Below, piece by piece: positions 1 to 5,977 of a stretch of 7,676 nucleotides of DNA. A program made the position numbers and the translations under genes. The number at the start of each line of letters is the position of its first letter. Position 1 is the stretch's first letter. Source of the DNA: Candidatus Odinarchaeota archaeon (GTDB lineage: Archaea; Asgardarchaeota; JAGGXT01); contig JAGGXT010000083.1 of assembly GCA_021162905.1 (NCBI GenBank), forward strand, positions 1-7,676, read 5' to 3'. The notes beneath the pieces are model-generated. The model saw only the letters and a program-made list of their open reading frames with translations, was not told the origin of the DNA and searched no databases.

Positions 1-132
1 AAAGAAAACAAATTAACAAAATTGACAAAAACGAATTTAAAATATTTCTTAGCTGAGAGGAACATTAACCTTACTCCAATCGGAAGAGAAGAACTTTATT
101 CAAAAGTGAACCTTAGACTAAAAGTAAGATGA
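1..132 (+). CDS. 3' end of an unrecognised protein gene (partial)
   Basis: The frame starting at base 1 is open until TGA at 130-132, giving a 43-residue C-terminal fragment that is rich in Lys and Asn and ends LYSKVNLRLKVR. Its codons are A-rich and purine-rich, unlike the G/T-rich DNA that begins directly after the stop. No start, motif or family is visible, so the identity is unknown. It could also be chance open frame in AT-rich DNA, but the regular mixture of charged and hydrophobic residues favours coding. Confidence 0.45.
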   Translation, partial: KENKLTKLTKTNLKYFLAERNINLTPIGREELYSKVNLRLKVR

Positions 133-151
133 AGTTTAGTTTTCGTTTGTA

Positions 152-159
152 TTTTATAT
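152..159 (+). promoter_or_regulatory. TATA-like box upstream of the 220-790 genes
   Basis: TTTTATAT lies about 65 bases before ATG 220, which would put a transcription start near 180. The stretch between 133 and 219 shows no other candidate. This is an inference from archaeal promoter spacing. Confidence 0.35.
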
Positions 160-204
160 GTGGGTTTTTGTTAGGTTTTAGATAATTTGTTGTAGTATTA
201 TGAT

Positions 205-211
205 GGAGGAG
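205..211 (+). promoter_or_regulatory. Shine-Dalgarno site for ATG 220
   Basis: GGAGGAG sits 8 bases before ATG 220, a near-perfect match to the archaeal anti-SD. It overlaps a tiny frame (ATG 200, stop TGA 218-220) whose stop shares one base with ATG 220, so ATG 220 is preferred as the true start. Confidence 0.45.
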
Positions 212-219
212 ATGTTGTG

Positions 220-419
220 ATGTGTGATGTTGTTAGATTTCTAAGTTGAGAAGTTGGGGGAATTAGGGGTTAAAATTATTCGGTTATTTACGGAAGAAGA
301 GAAACGAGTTAGAAATGGTCAGAAGATAGTTGTTGGGTTTAATAACGGTGGAAGAAGCAAATTTAAATATGGAAGAAGCGGTTGAGATATTGAAGAAAGA
401 TGTTTGGTGTGAAAAGTGA
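220..419 (+). pseudogene. Small gene of unknown function, frameshifted
   Basis: A protein-like sequence can be followed across three frames. It begins at ATG 220 (MCDVVRFLS), moves to a second frame near 245-250 (EKLGELGVKIIRLFTEEEKR), and moves to a third near 330-342 (GLITVEEANLNMEEAVEI), stopping at TGA 417-419. Each segment has the charged, helical look and G/T-rich codons of the neighbouring gene, which suggests one original gene of about 66 codons with two single-base indels. The stop overlaps the GTG start of the next gene (GTGA at 416-419), a typical tight operon join. It could also be the broken 5' part of one longer protein reaching 790. I recognise no family. Confidence 0.4.
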
Positions 420-790
420 GAAAAGATGAAGAAAATGAAAGGGTAGAAGATAAAGAAGAATTTAGTAAAAGTAAAGAAGTGTTTGGGAACGTGGAAGAGG
501 AGGGTGTAGCGGTAATTATACCTGAGGATGTTGTTTTTGGTGGGTTGGATTGGTTGAGGGAGTTGAGGGTGATGAGGGTATTGAGTGGTGAGTATGAGGT
601 TGTGAGTGATGGATTTGATGATATGAAGGGTTGGTTGGATGAGAATTTGGAGAATTGGGAGTTGGTTCGGGAGAAGATAGTGAGTAGTGGTTTGAAGTTT
701 TATGAGGTTCTGGAGTTAAGGAGATGGCTTGGAAAATATATGCCGTTGAACAGTATAAATAACGTTGGTTTTATTGGAGGTATCTGGTAG
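416..790 (+). CDS. Hypothetical acidic protein, 124 aa
   Basis: This frame is open from GTG 416, which overlaps the stop of the upstream frame. Residues 1-30 are very rich in Glu, Lys and Asp and look disordered or coiled. Residues about 31-115 look like a small folded domain with a strand (VAVIIP), then helices containing LDWLRELRVMRVL and FYEVLELRRWLGKY. No catalytic motif or transmembrane segment is visible and I do not recognise a family. The coding strand has almost no C: bases 523-667 contain none. A T-rich tract follows at 807-824 and could terminate it. The start is uncertain because the N-terminal charged stretch could instead be a continuation of the upstream frameshifted gene. Confidence 0.55.
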   Translation: MRKDEENERVEDKEEFSKSKEVFGNVEEEGVAVIIPEDVVFGGLDWLRELRVMRVLSGEYEVVSDGFDDMKGWLDENLENWELVREKIVSSGLKFYEVLELRRWLGKYMPLNSINNVGFIGGIW

Positions 791-806
791 AAGTCTATTA
801 ACATTA

Positions 807-824
807 TTTTGTTTTTCAATTTTT
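807..824 (+). terminator. T-rich archaeal-type terminator
   Basis: The tract TTTTGTTTTTCAATTTTT lies 17 bases after the stop at 790, in the space between converging genes. Archaeal termination commonly uses such oligo-T tracts without a stem. Confidence 0.45.
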
Positions 825-883
825 ATTGTGCCGTTAAATCTGCATACTGAGTACATTATTCTGTATGACATTTAGCGTGCGCT

Positions 884-1629
884 TTATCTTTTGGTTTGGT
901 AGTATTTGCAATGTTTGGTGAGGTAACATTCGTTGCAGTATGTTTTTTCCCGCAGATGGTTTTTTGATTTCTGGTCTGTCTGCGCCGTAGAACCAGATTA
1001 CTGCGTCGATGATGCTTAGTTTTTCTCCTGTTGCTTTTGACATTTTTTTGGTCGGTTTTTGGACTTGGTTTGTCGCTGTTTATTAGGCCTAGTCTGTGGA
1101 GGATTCTTCTGACGTGGATGTCTGGTTTAATTGCGTCGATACCTATTGATTTTAAATAGTCCCAGACATTTGTTGGACCTATGAATTGGAAGTTTTTAAT
1201 TAGGTTTTTGGCGAGGTCTAATGGGTTTTTGAATGATTCTATGTAATTGGTGAAGGAGCCGTATTTTTGTTTGATTTCAACATATTTTTTGGCGTTATTT
1301 ATGACAGCCTTTATTTTTGATTATGTTGGGTGTATTGATGATTTCATTTATTTTTTCTTCATCGTAGTTTGATATTTTGGTGACGTTAAAGTTGTCGAAT
1401 GCTTTTTTGATGGCTGGCCACTTTTTATCAAATATTTTGCTTTTAAATCCACTGACAAATATGTGCTTACAAGTTTTTCAAAAAAGAAATTGTCATCTTT
1501 CACCTTATTTTTCTCGAAATCATTGTTTCTCAATCTTTCAATCCATAATTTAAATCTATCATCAACTGCTAGCTCTGTAAGTTTCTTGTACATTAAATTG
1601 AAGACTTCTTTTAATTTTCCTTCTTCCAT
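884..1629 (-). pseudogene. HhH-GPD superfamily DNA glycosylase, multiply frameshifted
   Basis: Reading the minus strand through several frames rebuilds a base-excision-repair glycosylase of about 248 codons, starting at ATG 1629 (or GTG 1635). In order I see a helical N-terminus, FVSGFKSKIFDKKWPAIKKA (like the Tag/3-methyladenine glycosylase family), AVINNAKKY, a hairpin region FIGPTNVWDYLKSIGID, and KPDIHVRRILHRLGL. The last holds the Asp that is catalytic in this superfamily. It ends with four Cys codons at 952-954, 935-937, 926-928 and 908-910. The last three are spaced C-x2-C-x5-C as in the endonuclease III [4Fe-4S] loop. The hairpin lacks the catalytic Lys position of endonuclease III, which suggests a monofunctional glycosylase. 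Frame breaks fall near 1460, 1310 (with some codons missing), 1043-1049 (T7), 957-965 and 938-948. It stops at TAA 884-886. As written it cannot make the protein. Confidence 0.75.
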
Positions 1630-1755
1630 AATCACGATTATTAAATTTATGGCTGTTAAGTCTTTATGTTATCGAACTCCATCTCACTGCCTTTCATCGT
1701 TTTAGTTTGGCTACTTACTTGATCCAGTTTATCTCCCAGACTTTTTGGAAATATG

Positions 1756-1767
1756 TTAGCGCGCTAA
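1756..1767. repeat. 12-bp perfect palindrome TTAGCGCGCTAA
   Basis: TTAGCGCGCTAA is self-complementary and has a GC-only core, which is unusual in this AT-rich spacer. It could be an operator site or chance. It lies about 45 bases beyond the 3' end of the secreted-protein gene and upstream of the glycosylase. Confidence 0.35.
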
Positions 1768-1797
1768 AATATAGGAGCGATGACTGTTGAAGGCAAT

Positions 1798-1803
1798 AAA
1801 AAA
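1798..1803 (-). terminator. Oligo-T terminator after the secreted-protein gene
   Basis: On the minus strand a run of six T (CTCCTTTTTTATTG) begins four bases after the stop codon at 1808-1810, matching simple archaeal terminators. Confidence 0.45.
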
Positions 1804-1807
1804 GGAG

Positions 1808-2692
1808 TTAGAGAGTAAATTCTGCGCTGAATAAAATCCATTCGTGCCTTATGTTTTCACCGGGGGACCAGTTTACAAGTAATCCTGCGAGTGAATATGC
1901 TTCTCCGGTCTTTCCGGCTATAGTAAATGAAAATTCAATTGTTTCCCCGCCATCAATTGCTCCAATTGGAATCACGTAAGCTAATGCGAACATCCATCCT
2001 TCCGAATCGAATATAAATGCGGAAGTTTGAAATTGAGGTGTGACTGATTGACCATTGATTTTGAAACCAAACGCTAGGATAGTTGGCAACATTCTAAATG
2101 GAGTGAATCTTTGTCCGATAACAAGTTCGATGTTTGGACTAGGATGCTTTATCGCGTAGGCGTTTAAACCGAATGAAGCATGGTCAGGACCAGCGTGGTA
2201 AAGGAAATGTTCTTTTGATCCAAGTTTAAACATCTTACTTTCATTGTTAACATAATAGGATACGATACAGTGCGACTCCGCGTCTGAAGGTTCTTGGGGT
2301 TCTAGGAGGGCATGGACGTAGGAACCATTTACTTTCACATCTAATGTGTCTTCAACCCACTCAACTTCCCATATATCAACCCTGTCGCCATCACCATTAA
2401 GATCTATTCCAACGTTAGATTCTTTGAGGAAACCGTATCCATCATTAAGCTTTAGTTCGTAGGAAGTTTGTTCCCACGTTATGGTTAAATTGTCCTCAGT
2501 AGCTTTGAAACCGTAGTTTTCTATCTTGAATGTTACTTTTATAATTCCTGAGTCGATGTATTCTACTTGGTAGTCGACCAACCTGAATTTGGGTATTTGT
2601 TCTTCAGAGACGTTAATTGCAGAATATAGGGTTGTTGATGCTAAAACTGTTGCACACAGTATGACAACAAGTAAAAATCTATATTTTTTCAT
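1808..2692 (-). CDS. Secreted protein of unknown function, 294 aa
   Basis: The gene starts at ATG 2692. Residues 4-24 form a signal peptide (KKYRFLLVVILCATVLAST), with probable cleavage around residues 18-25, so the product is exported. The mature part is mostly beta-strand-like. There are five N-glycosylation sequons (Asn 27, 68, 122, 150 and 274), typical of archaeal exoproteins. Residues 97-106, DLNGDGDRVD, place Asp/Asn at 97, 99, 101, 103 and 106, which looks like a dockerin-type or EF-hand-type calcium loop. The region 36-75 resembles a CARDB/Ig-like strand pattern, but this is only an impression. No C-terminal anchor is seen, so it may be released or bound to another surface protein. 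The frame is intact and has its own promoter, short leader and terminator, so it is probably transcribed alone. The family is not recognised. Confidence 0.85.
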   Translation of the reverse strand: MKKYRFLLVVILCATVLASTTLYSAINVSEEQIPKFRLVDYQVEYIDSGIIKVTFKIENYGFKATEDNLTITWEQTSYELKLNDGYGFLKESNVGIDLNGDGDRVDIWEVEWVEDTLDVKVNGSYVHALLEPQEPSDAESHCIVSYYVNNESKMFKLGSKEHFLYHAGPDHASFGLNAYAIKHPSPNIELVIGQRFTPFRMLPTILAFGFKINGQSVTPQFQTSAFIFDSEGWMFALAYVIPIGAIDGGETIEFSFTIAGKTGEAYSLAGLLVNWSPGENIRHEWILFSAEFTL

Positions 2693-2730
2693 ATCTCCCT
2701 CTCTCCGTTAAAATCATCTCGATGTTATTG

Positions 2731-2740
2731 TATTTAAATT
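2731..2740 (-). promoter_or_regulatory. TATA box of the secreted-protein gene
   Basis: AATTTAAATA on the minus strand lies about 43 bases before ATG 2692. Archaeal spacing puts transcription start near 2709, leaving a leader of about 16 bases. That leader contains GGAGAGAGGGAG, a purine-rich ribosome binding site. Confidence 0.6.
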
Positions 2741-2934
2741 TTATGTACAGTTGACGTAACCTGAAAACCATCTTTAACAAATAATAAAGAAGTAATATCA
2801 AGATCAAAAATGTACCTTTCGTTATGTGATATCTGTTATGTTATCTTCCTTGTTATTTGATTAAAAACCCTTTGTTAACTTTTAACATTAGTTATAATCA
2901 TGTCTATTTAGATTTTATGGAACCATACATCCAC

Positions 2935-3491
2935 CTAACAAAGTACTCTATATCTTCTTCCATACTTCCCACCGATGGGGCAAAAGATCTTACTTTTTAC
3001 CTCTTCCTCATCTACAATTTTTCCACAAATATAAAATATAGGCAGATTGAATCCCTCCATTATCTCTTTGTTTGCATCGGCGAAGTTTTGAATTTTTTCT
3101 CATCTAAATCCTTAGAAAACAAATGCCAAAGGGATAATCCATCAAACCCAAAGATAGAATAAGATAATACTTGCCCAAGACCTTCATAAAACCCCTTACC
3201 TTTAAAATCTTTGAAATACTTCACCTCAACACCGATGATCAACGCATCATCGATCACACTTAACAAATCTTTAAAAGCGAGTATTAAATCCACTTCAAGT
3301 TTCGGTGGCATTATCCCTTCATACCAACCAGACCAAATATTCTCAAATTCCTTTTTTTGCCAAATTAACAAACTTATACAGCTTTTTAGGTCAAAAAGAC
3401 TACTGCGATTAAGCTTTTTGTAAATAATGTTCACTAAATCTTTTTCATTCCTAATTTTACTTTTAAGAATCTTTTGGACTATTTTTATCAC
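2935..3491 (-). CDS. PD-(D/E)XK nuclease-like protein, frameshifted near its C-terminus
   Basis: GTG 3491 follows GAGGAAAG and overlaps the upstream gene by 29 bases. The first frame runs 143 codons to 3060. Visible motifs are Glu16 in a helix (RNEKDLVNIIYKKL), Asp68 in PKLEVDLIL, Glu89-Val-Lys91 in IIGVEVKYFK, and Gln107-x3-Tyr111 in GQVLSY. This is the order and spacing of PD-(D/E)XK nucleases with a RecB-like QxxxY helix. A strand-helix tail with LSLWHLF follows. After DEKK the frame is lost at the T6 run 3093-3098. One extra base there gives a convincing continuation (NFADANKEIMEGFNLPIFYI, then CPIGGKYGRRYRVLC) to TAG 2935-2937, about 185 residues in all. Either the gene is truncated by slippage or the base is a sequencing error. 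The predicted role is DNA cleavage, with target unknown. It could also be an inactive structural relative. Confidence 0.7.
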
Positions 3492-4155
3492 CTTTCCTCG
3501 TTACTTTTAGTTTCCATTCTTCTAATGCTTCTTTCACAGCTGGTATTATTTCTTCAGGTATGCTGTGAGAAGGATATTTCCGCGACCCAGATTTATAATA
3601 TATTTTGTAAGATTTTAAAACCACAAAGTCTCTTGGAGCTGGAATCACAAATTTCCCTAGAATATTTCTCATTACCGCTAATATATCGCTGTACGATGCC
3701 CCGTAAAAGTCACCACTCCACTTTCTCATGTCATGTAATATTATTATGGCTTTTAGAAATGCGTAACCCCTTTCCCCAGTTATATCAAGAGCTTCCATTA
3801 CATCCTGTTTAACCTGTTCCCATGCACTGCCAAGCTTTAACCCCTCACTCTCATCGTAAACATAGTATTTCCCCCTGAACCCCAGTCCAAGAACATCTCT
3901 AGGCTTCAACTCATTAAAAAACTTTATCAACTTTTCATCACTAATTTCACGAGCTATTTCCTCAATAAGCACATCTCTCTCATTATATGGGATGTAAAAA
4001 TACGACCCCGACTTTAAACTACGTTCATAAGCTTCATCATATTTGGAAGCAATATTTAACCCTAATTCCCTAGCAATTCTATATAATACCACGTCATCAG
4101 AAGCAAAAAACCTCCTCAACAAAATTCTACGTTCCATTATGCGATCTTCATCCAT
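3463..4155 (-). CDS. Hypothetical mostly helical protein, operon partner of the nuclease, 230 aa
   Basis: The gene starts at ATG 4155 with a GGTGA site just upstream; ATG at codon 7 is an alternative. It has no signal peptide or membrane segment, so it should be cytoplasmic. Residues 1-90 are charged helices. Residues about 112-170 are a helical core (EQVKQDVMEALDI, then FLKAIIILHDMRKW and YSDILAVMRNILGKF). Residues 172-215 run PAPRDFVVLKSYKIYY, a basic turn SGSRKYPSHSIP and a last helix EEIIPAVKEALEEWK. That order could be a winged-helix or other nucleic-acid-binding fold, which is an inference. Its end overlaps the downstream nuclease-like gene by 29 bases, so the two are probably co-translated and work together. 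I do not recognise a family. The coding strand is purine-rich, unlike genes in the flanking blocks. Confidence 0.75.
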   Translation of the reverse strand: MDEDRIMERRILLRRFFASDDVVLYRIARELGLNIASKYDEAYERSLKSGSYFYIPYNERDVLIEEIAREISDEKLIKFFNELKPRDVLGLGFRGKYYVYDESEGLKLGSAWEQVKQDVMEALDITGERGYAFLKAIIILHDMRKWSGDFYGASYSDILAVMRNILGKFVIPAPRDFVVLKSYKIYYKSGSRKYPSHSIPEEIIPAVKEALEEWKLKVTRKGDKNSPKDS

Positions 4156-4160
4156 TTAAA

Positions 4161-4167
4161 TCACCTT
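4161..4167 (-). promoter_or_regulatory. Ribosome binding site for the nuclease operon
   Basis: AAGGTGA on the minus strand ends five bases before ATG 4155 and supports that start over the internal ATG. Confidence 0.5.
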
Positions 4168-4196
4168 ATTACTAATTTTATTATTCTTATCCCTCC

Positions 4197-4206
4197 TTTT
4201 TAAATT
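4197..4206 (-). promoter_or_regulatory. TATA box of the nuclease operon
   Basis: AAATTTAAAA on the minus strand is centred about 47 bases before ATG 4155. It predicts transcription start near 4177 and a leader of about 22 bases containing the GGTGA site. Confidence 0.55.
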
Positions 4207-4209
4207 TTT

Positions 4210-4491
4210 CTACTAATAGTTTTTTGTAAATATCTTACATAAACAAAAGCTTTCCCTTTAATCCTCAACCCATCAAATTATTCCTAATAGCATGGAATTA
4301 AGAATTTACTCATGTAAGTGAGATATATCATAACTTAAGACTGGTGTAATGTATTAGGAAGTTGAGAAAATAACTGCAATATTGTTACGGTTTAAAAACT
4401 TAAGTCTAAAAAGAAAAATAAAGTGTTTATTTAGGTTTCATGGCATTTGGATTTGTTAAATCTCTGAAAGCAAATTATTCTTAAACTACCC
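4210..4491. other. AT-rich intergenic region without a visible gene
   Basis: Between the operon promoter and the stop of the surface-protein gene I see no supported open frame, tRNA-like fold or repeat array. The sequence ACTTAAG occurs twice, once within 4331-4345 and once near 4398-4405, each in AT-rich context. This is probably chance, although it could be part of a regulatory region. Confidence 0.4.
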
Positions 4492-5424
4492 TTACCTTCT
4501 CCTAGCTACGATGAATGCAACTGCAGCTATCACGGCAACGGTTACACCAATTCCACCTATTAGAGTCCATGAAACTTCAGGTGCCTCTTCTTCTGGTGGT
4601 GCAACCTCAGACACTACTTCGTAGCTATATATTGAACTTACAGCAACGTTTCCTACAGCATCAATAGCTATTATTTTGAATTGGGCAGTTGTACCTGCAA
4701 ACTGCCTAGGTATAGTAACCTCGTAGATACCTCCACCTGTCAAAACATCCTCACCTATCAAAACCATAGTGACATTTATCCAACTAACCCCTCCATCAAC
4801 GCTGTAAGACAGAGAAACCTCACTAACTCCGCTTCCCGTATCACCTATAGTAACATTAATTGTTGCTTCTTTACCTTCCCTAACCTCGGGAGGATACTCC
4901 ACTACCGAAATACTTGGCGGAGTCTTATCTAAATATATAAATATGCTCTTTGAAGCAATGTTGTTAACGTTATCATAGGCGATAACTGTTAAATTGTATG
5001 TTCCCTCTGGGTAGTCTGTTGCATTCCAATAAATATCGTATTCCAGATCATATGGAGGATAATAGTAGCCGTGACTTGTACCATTAATTAGCAGTTCTAC
5101 GGCATAAATCCCACTATGCTCATCGGAAGCCGAAATATCCACAAACACATCTGTTCTAGCATAACTTCCATTAGCTGGAGAAATTATATCGACAACGGGA
5201 GGCACTGCTTCCATGATTGAATATACTGATAATGTTTCTGAGGAGGAAGTTGATACTCCGAAGAATTCGAGTAAAGAGTCGTCATCGATGTCACTTACAA
5301 ATAGAAATACTATGTCTGGAGGCTCAAGCAAGGTGACATTGGAAACTTTGTTAAGAGAAGTAGAGTTAAGCAAAGGACATACTGCTACTTGCCATGATGC
5401 AAACCACGGCTCCCAGCATGGCAC
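4492..5424 (-). CDS. C-terminal part of a surface protein with Ig-like modules and membrane anchor
   Basis: The frame is open from 5484 (after TAG 5485-5487) and the first start codon is GTG 5424, giving 310 aa. Residues 1-70 are rich in Cys, Trp and acidic groups (CWEPWFASWQVAVCP, DIDDDSLLEFF). Residues about 74-168 form one Ig-like module (ISPANGSYA, then LTVIAYDNVNNIAS, DKTPP) and about 169-272 a second (SLSYSVDGGVSWINVT, then FKIIAIDAVGNVA). These resemble bacterial/archaeal Big-type repeats that decorate proteases and S-layer-associated proteins. A Pro/Glu linker (APPEEEAPE) leads to a hydrophobic helix at about 286-307 and a terminal Arg-Arg-Arg, the usual archaeal cell-surface anchor. 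Many N-glycosylation sequons support an outside location, yet no signal peptide precedes it. The readable sequence continues upstream of 5424 (AWIYPHPPFSECFD), so the gene is 5'-truncated or frameshifted. Confidence 0.75.
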   Translation of the reverse strand: MPCWEPWFASWQVAVCPLLNSTSLNKVSNVTLLEPPDIVFLFVSDIDDDSLLEFFGVSTSSSETLSVYSIMEAVPPVVDIISPANGSYARTDVFVDISASDEHSGIYAVELLINGTSHGYYYPPYDLEYDIYWNATDYPEGTYNLTVIAYDNVNNIASKSIFIYLDKTPPSISVVEYPPEVREGKEATINVTIGDTGSGVSEVSLSYSVDGGVSWINVTMVLIGEDVLTGGGIYEVTIPRQFAGTTAQFKIIAIDAVGNVAVSSIYSYEVVSEVAPPEEEAPEVSWTLIGGIGVTVAVIAAVAFIVARRR

Positions 5425-5684
5425 ATCAAAACATTCTGAGAACGGTGGATGCGGATAAATCCAAGCTCGATTACACCTCCATTTCTATATTCTCCTACAA
5501 GGGTTCCTGGTTCAATGTTAAAGTTTGATTTTATTACAGCTATACCAGATTTATAGCTTCTTAACTCAGCGGGTGCATGTCTTTTTGCTGCTTTGTTTTC
5601 CATTTTCCCCTCTTCTTCCTCCAAAATTTCCCTTAATTCCTCAATTTTTCTCAGCACTACGCTATCTATCTCCACAGAAAACAC
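5385..5684 (-). pseudogene. 5' segment in another frame, joined to the surface-protein gene
   Basis: GTG 5684 opens a frame of 99 codons behind a plausible promoter. It starts with a charged helix (SVVLRKIEELREILEEEEGK; an alternative ATG lies within it), then SYKSGIAVIKSNFNIEPG and TLVGEYRNGGVIEL. After that the sense moves to the next frame. One extra base near 5468-5472 would join VIEL to WIYPHPPFSECF and on into the surface protein, making about 397 residues. The last 30 codons of this frame overlap the other and are probably out of phase. The segment has no signal peptide and looks cytoplasmic. It may be the true but odd N-terminus, or an unrelated gene start fused to a truncated surface gene. 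Confidence 0.5.
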
Positions 5685-5716
5685 CTATTGATTATTACAG
5701 CCCCAAAAGTACTTAT

Positions 5717-5730
5717 GTTTTTAAATTTAA
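5717..5730 (-). promoter_or_regulatory. TATA box before GTG 5684
   Basis: TTAAATTTAAAAAC on the minus strand lies about 40 bases before GTG 5684, predicting transcription start near 5698 and a leader of about 14 bases. No strong Shine-Dalgarno site is seen in the leader. Confidence 0.5.
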
Positions 5731-5753
5731 TTTTGTCTACTCTTATTAACTTT

Positions 5754-5977
5754 ATGTCGTCTCTGATGAAAGAAAAGTTGATAATAGATTCAAGTCTTCC
5801 GGTGGTTCTGGTTGTTTCATAATTGTTCCCAGGGGGAGGTGAAACTTTCAGAAGATTTAGGTTGAGGTTGGGATTTGGAAAGGAGTTGAGCTACGGCGGT
5901 TAAAGTGGGGAAAGGTGGGTTGTGGGAGAAGTTTGGTGGTTGGTGGTAAATGTTTATATTTTGAATGGTGTGGTTAA
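5754..5977 (+). other. Spacer with only fragments of possible coding sequence
   Basis: ATG 5754 opens a 22-codon frame (MSSLMKEKLIIDSSLPVVLV) that stops at TAA 5820-5822. A later frame contains GGGETFRRFRLRLGFGKE before TAA near 5901. These may be remnants of a decayed gene, but no continuous reading is convincing. The right part is G-rich and lacks C from 5898 to 5982, with short G runs at about 5905-5927. Confidence 0.3.
5953..5960 (+). promoter_or_regulatory. TATA box of the 5978-6766 gene
   Basis: TTTATATT is centred 21-22 bases before GTG 5978. Transcription would start at or just after that codon, so the mRNA would be leaderless or the real start slightly further in. Confidence 0.45.

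Larger units (their letters stand above)
133..1450 (+). other. Strand-asymmetric block: G/T-rich, C-poor plus strand (left)
   Basis: From just after the stop at 132 to about 1450 the plus strand is poor in C: 541-600 has 0 C and 30 G, and 1201-1260 has 5 C and 19 G. The plus-strand gene uses codons ending in G or T. The minus-strand glycosylase uses codons ending in A or C (AAC, ACC, CCA, ATA). The bias therefore follows the DNA strand and not the gene direction. Confidence 0.7.
1636..1807. other. Intergenic spacer with a short minus-strand open frame and a palindrome
   Basis: The minus strand from about 1765 to 1655 holds a 35-codon open frame with no clear start, containing NIFPKSLGDKLDQV and ending EMEFDNIKT. 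It may be a gene remnant, but it is too short to call. AT-rich sequence just before ATG 1629 could serve as the glycosylase promoter. A 12-base palindrome at 1756-1767 is listed separately. Confidence 0.3.

Noticed and set aside
834..1043. A separate 69-aa minus-strand gene
   Set aside because: Its first part (SKATGEKLSIIDAVIWFYG) continues the glycosylase across a T7 run, and its last half is the Fe-S region read out of frame. It is part of the pseudogene.
1463..1705. 80-aa plus-strand open frame rich in Ser and Leu
   Set aside because: It lies opposite the N-terminal part of the glycosylase and has the Ser/Leu/Phe bias of an antisense frame.
1756..1767. The palindrome as a rho-independent terminator
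   Set aside because: It has no loop of useful size and no following T run on either strand.
2857..3162. 101-aa plus-strand open frame
   Set aside because: It is antisense to the restored C-terminus of the nuclease-like gene and has no ribosome site.
3211..3812. Plus-strand open frames opposite the nuclease operon
   Set aside because: They are antisense shadows rich in Ser and Leu. The minus-strand frames carry the motifs and the promoter.
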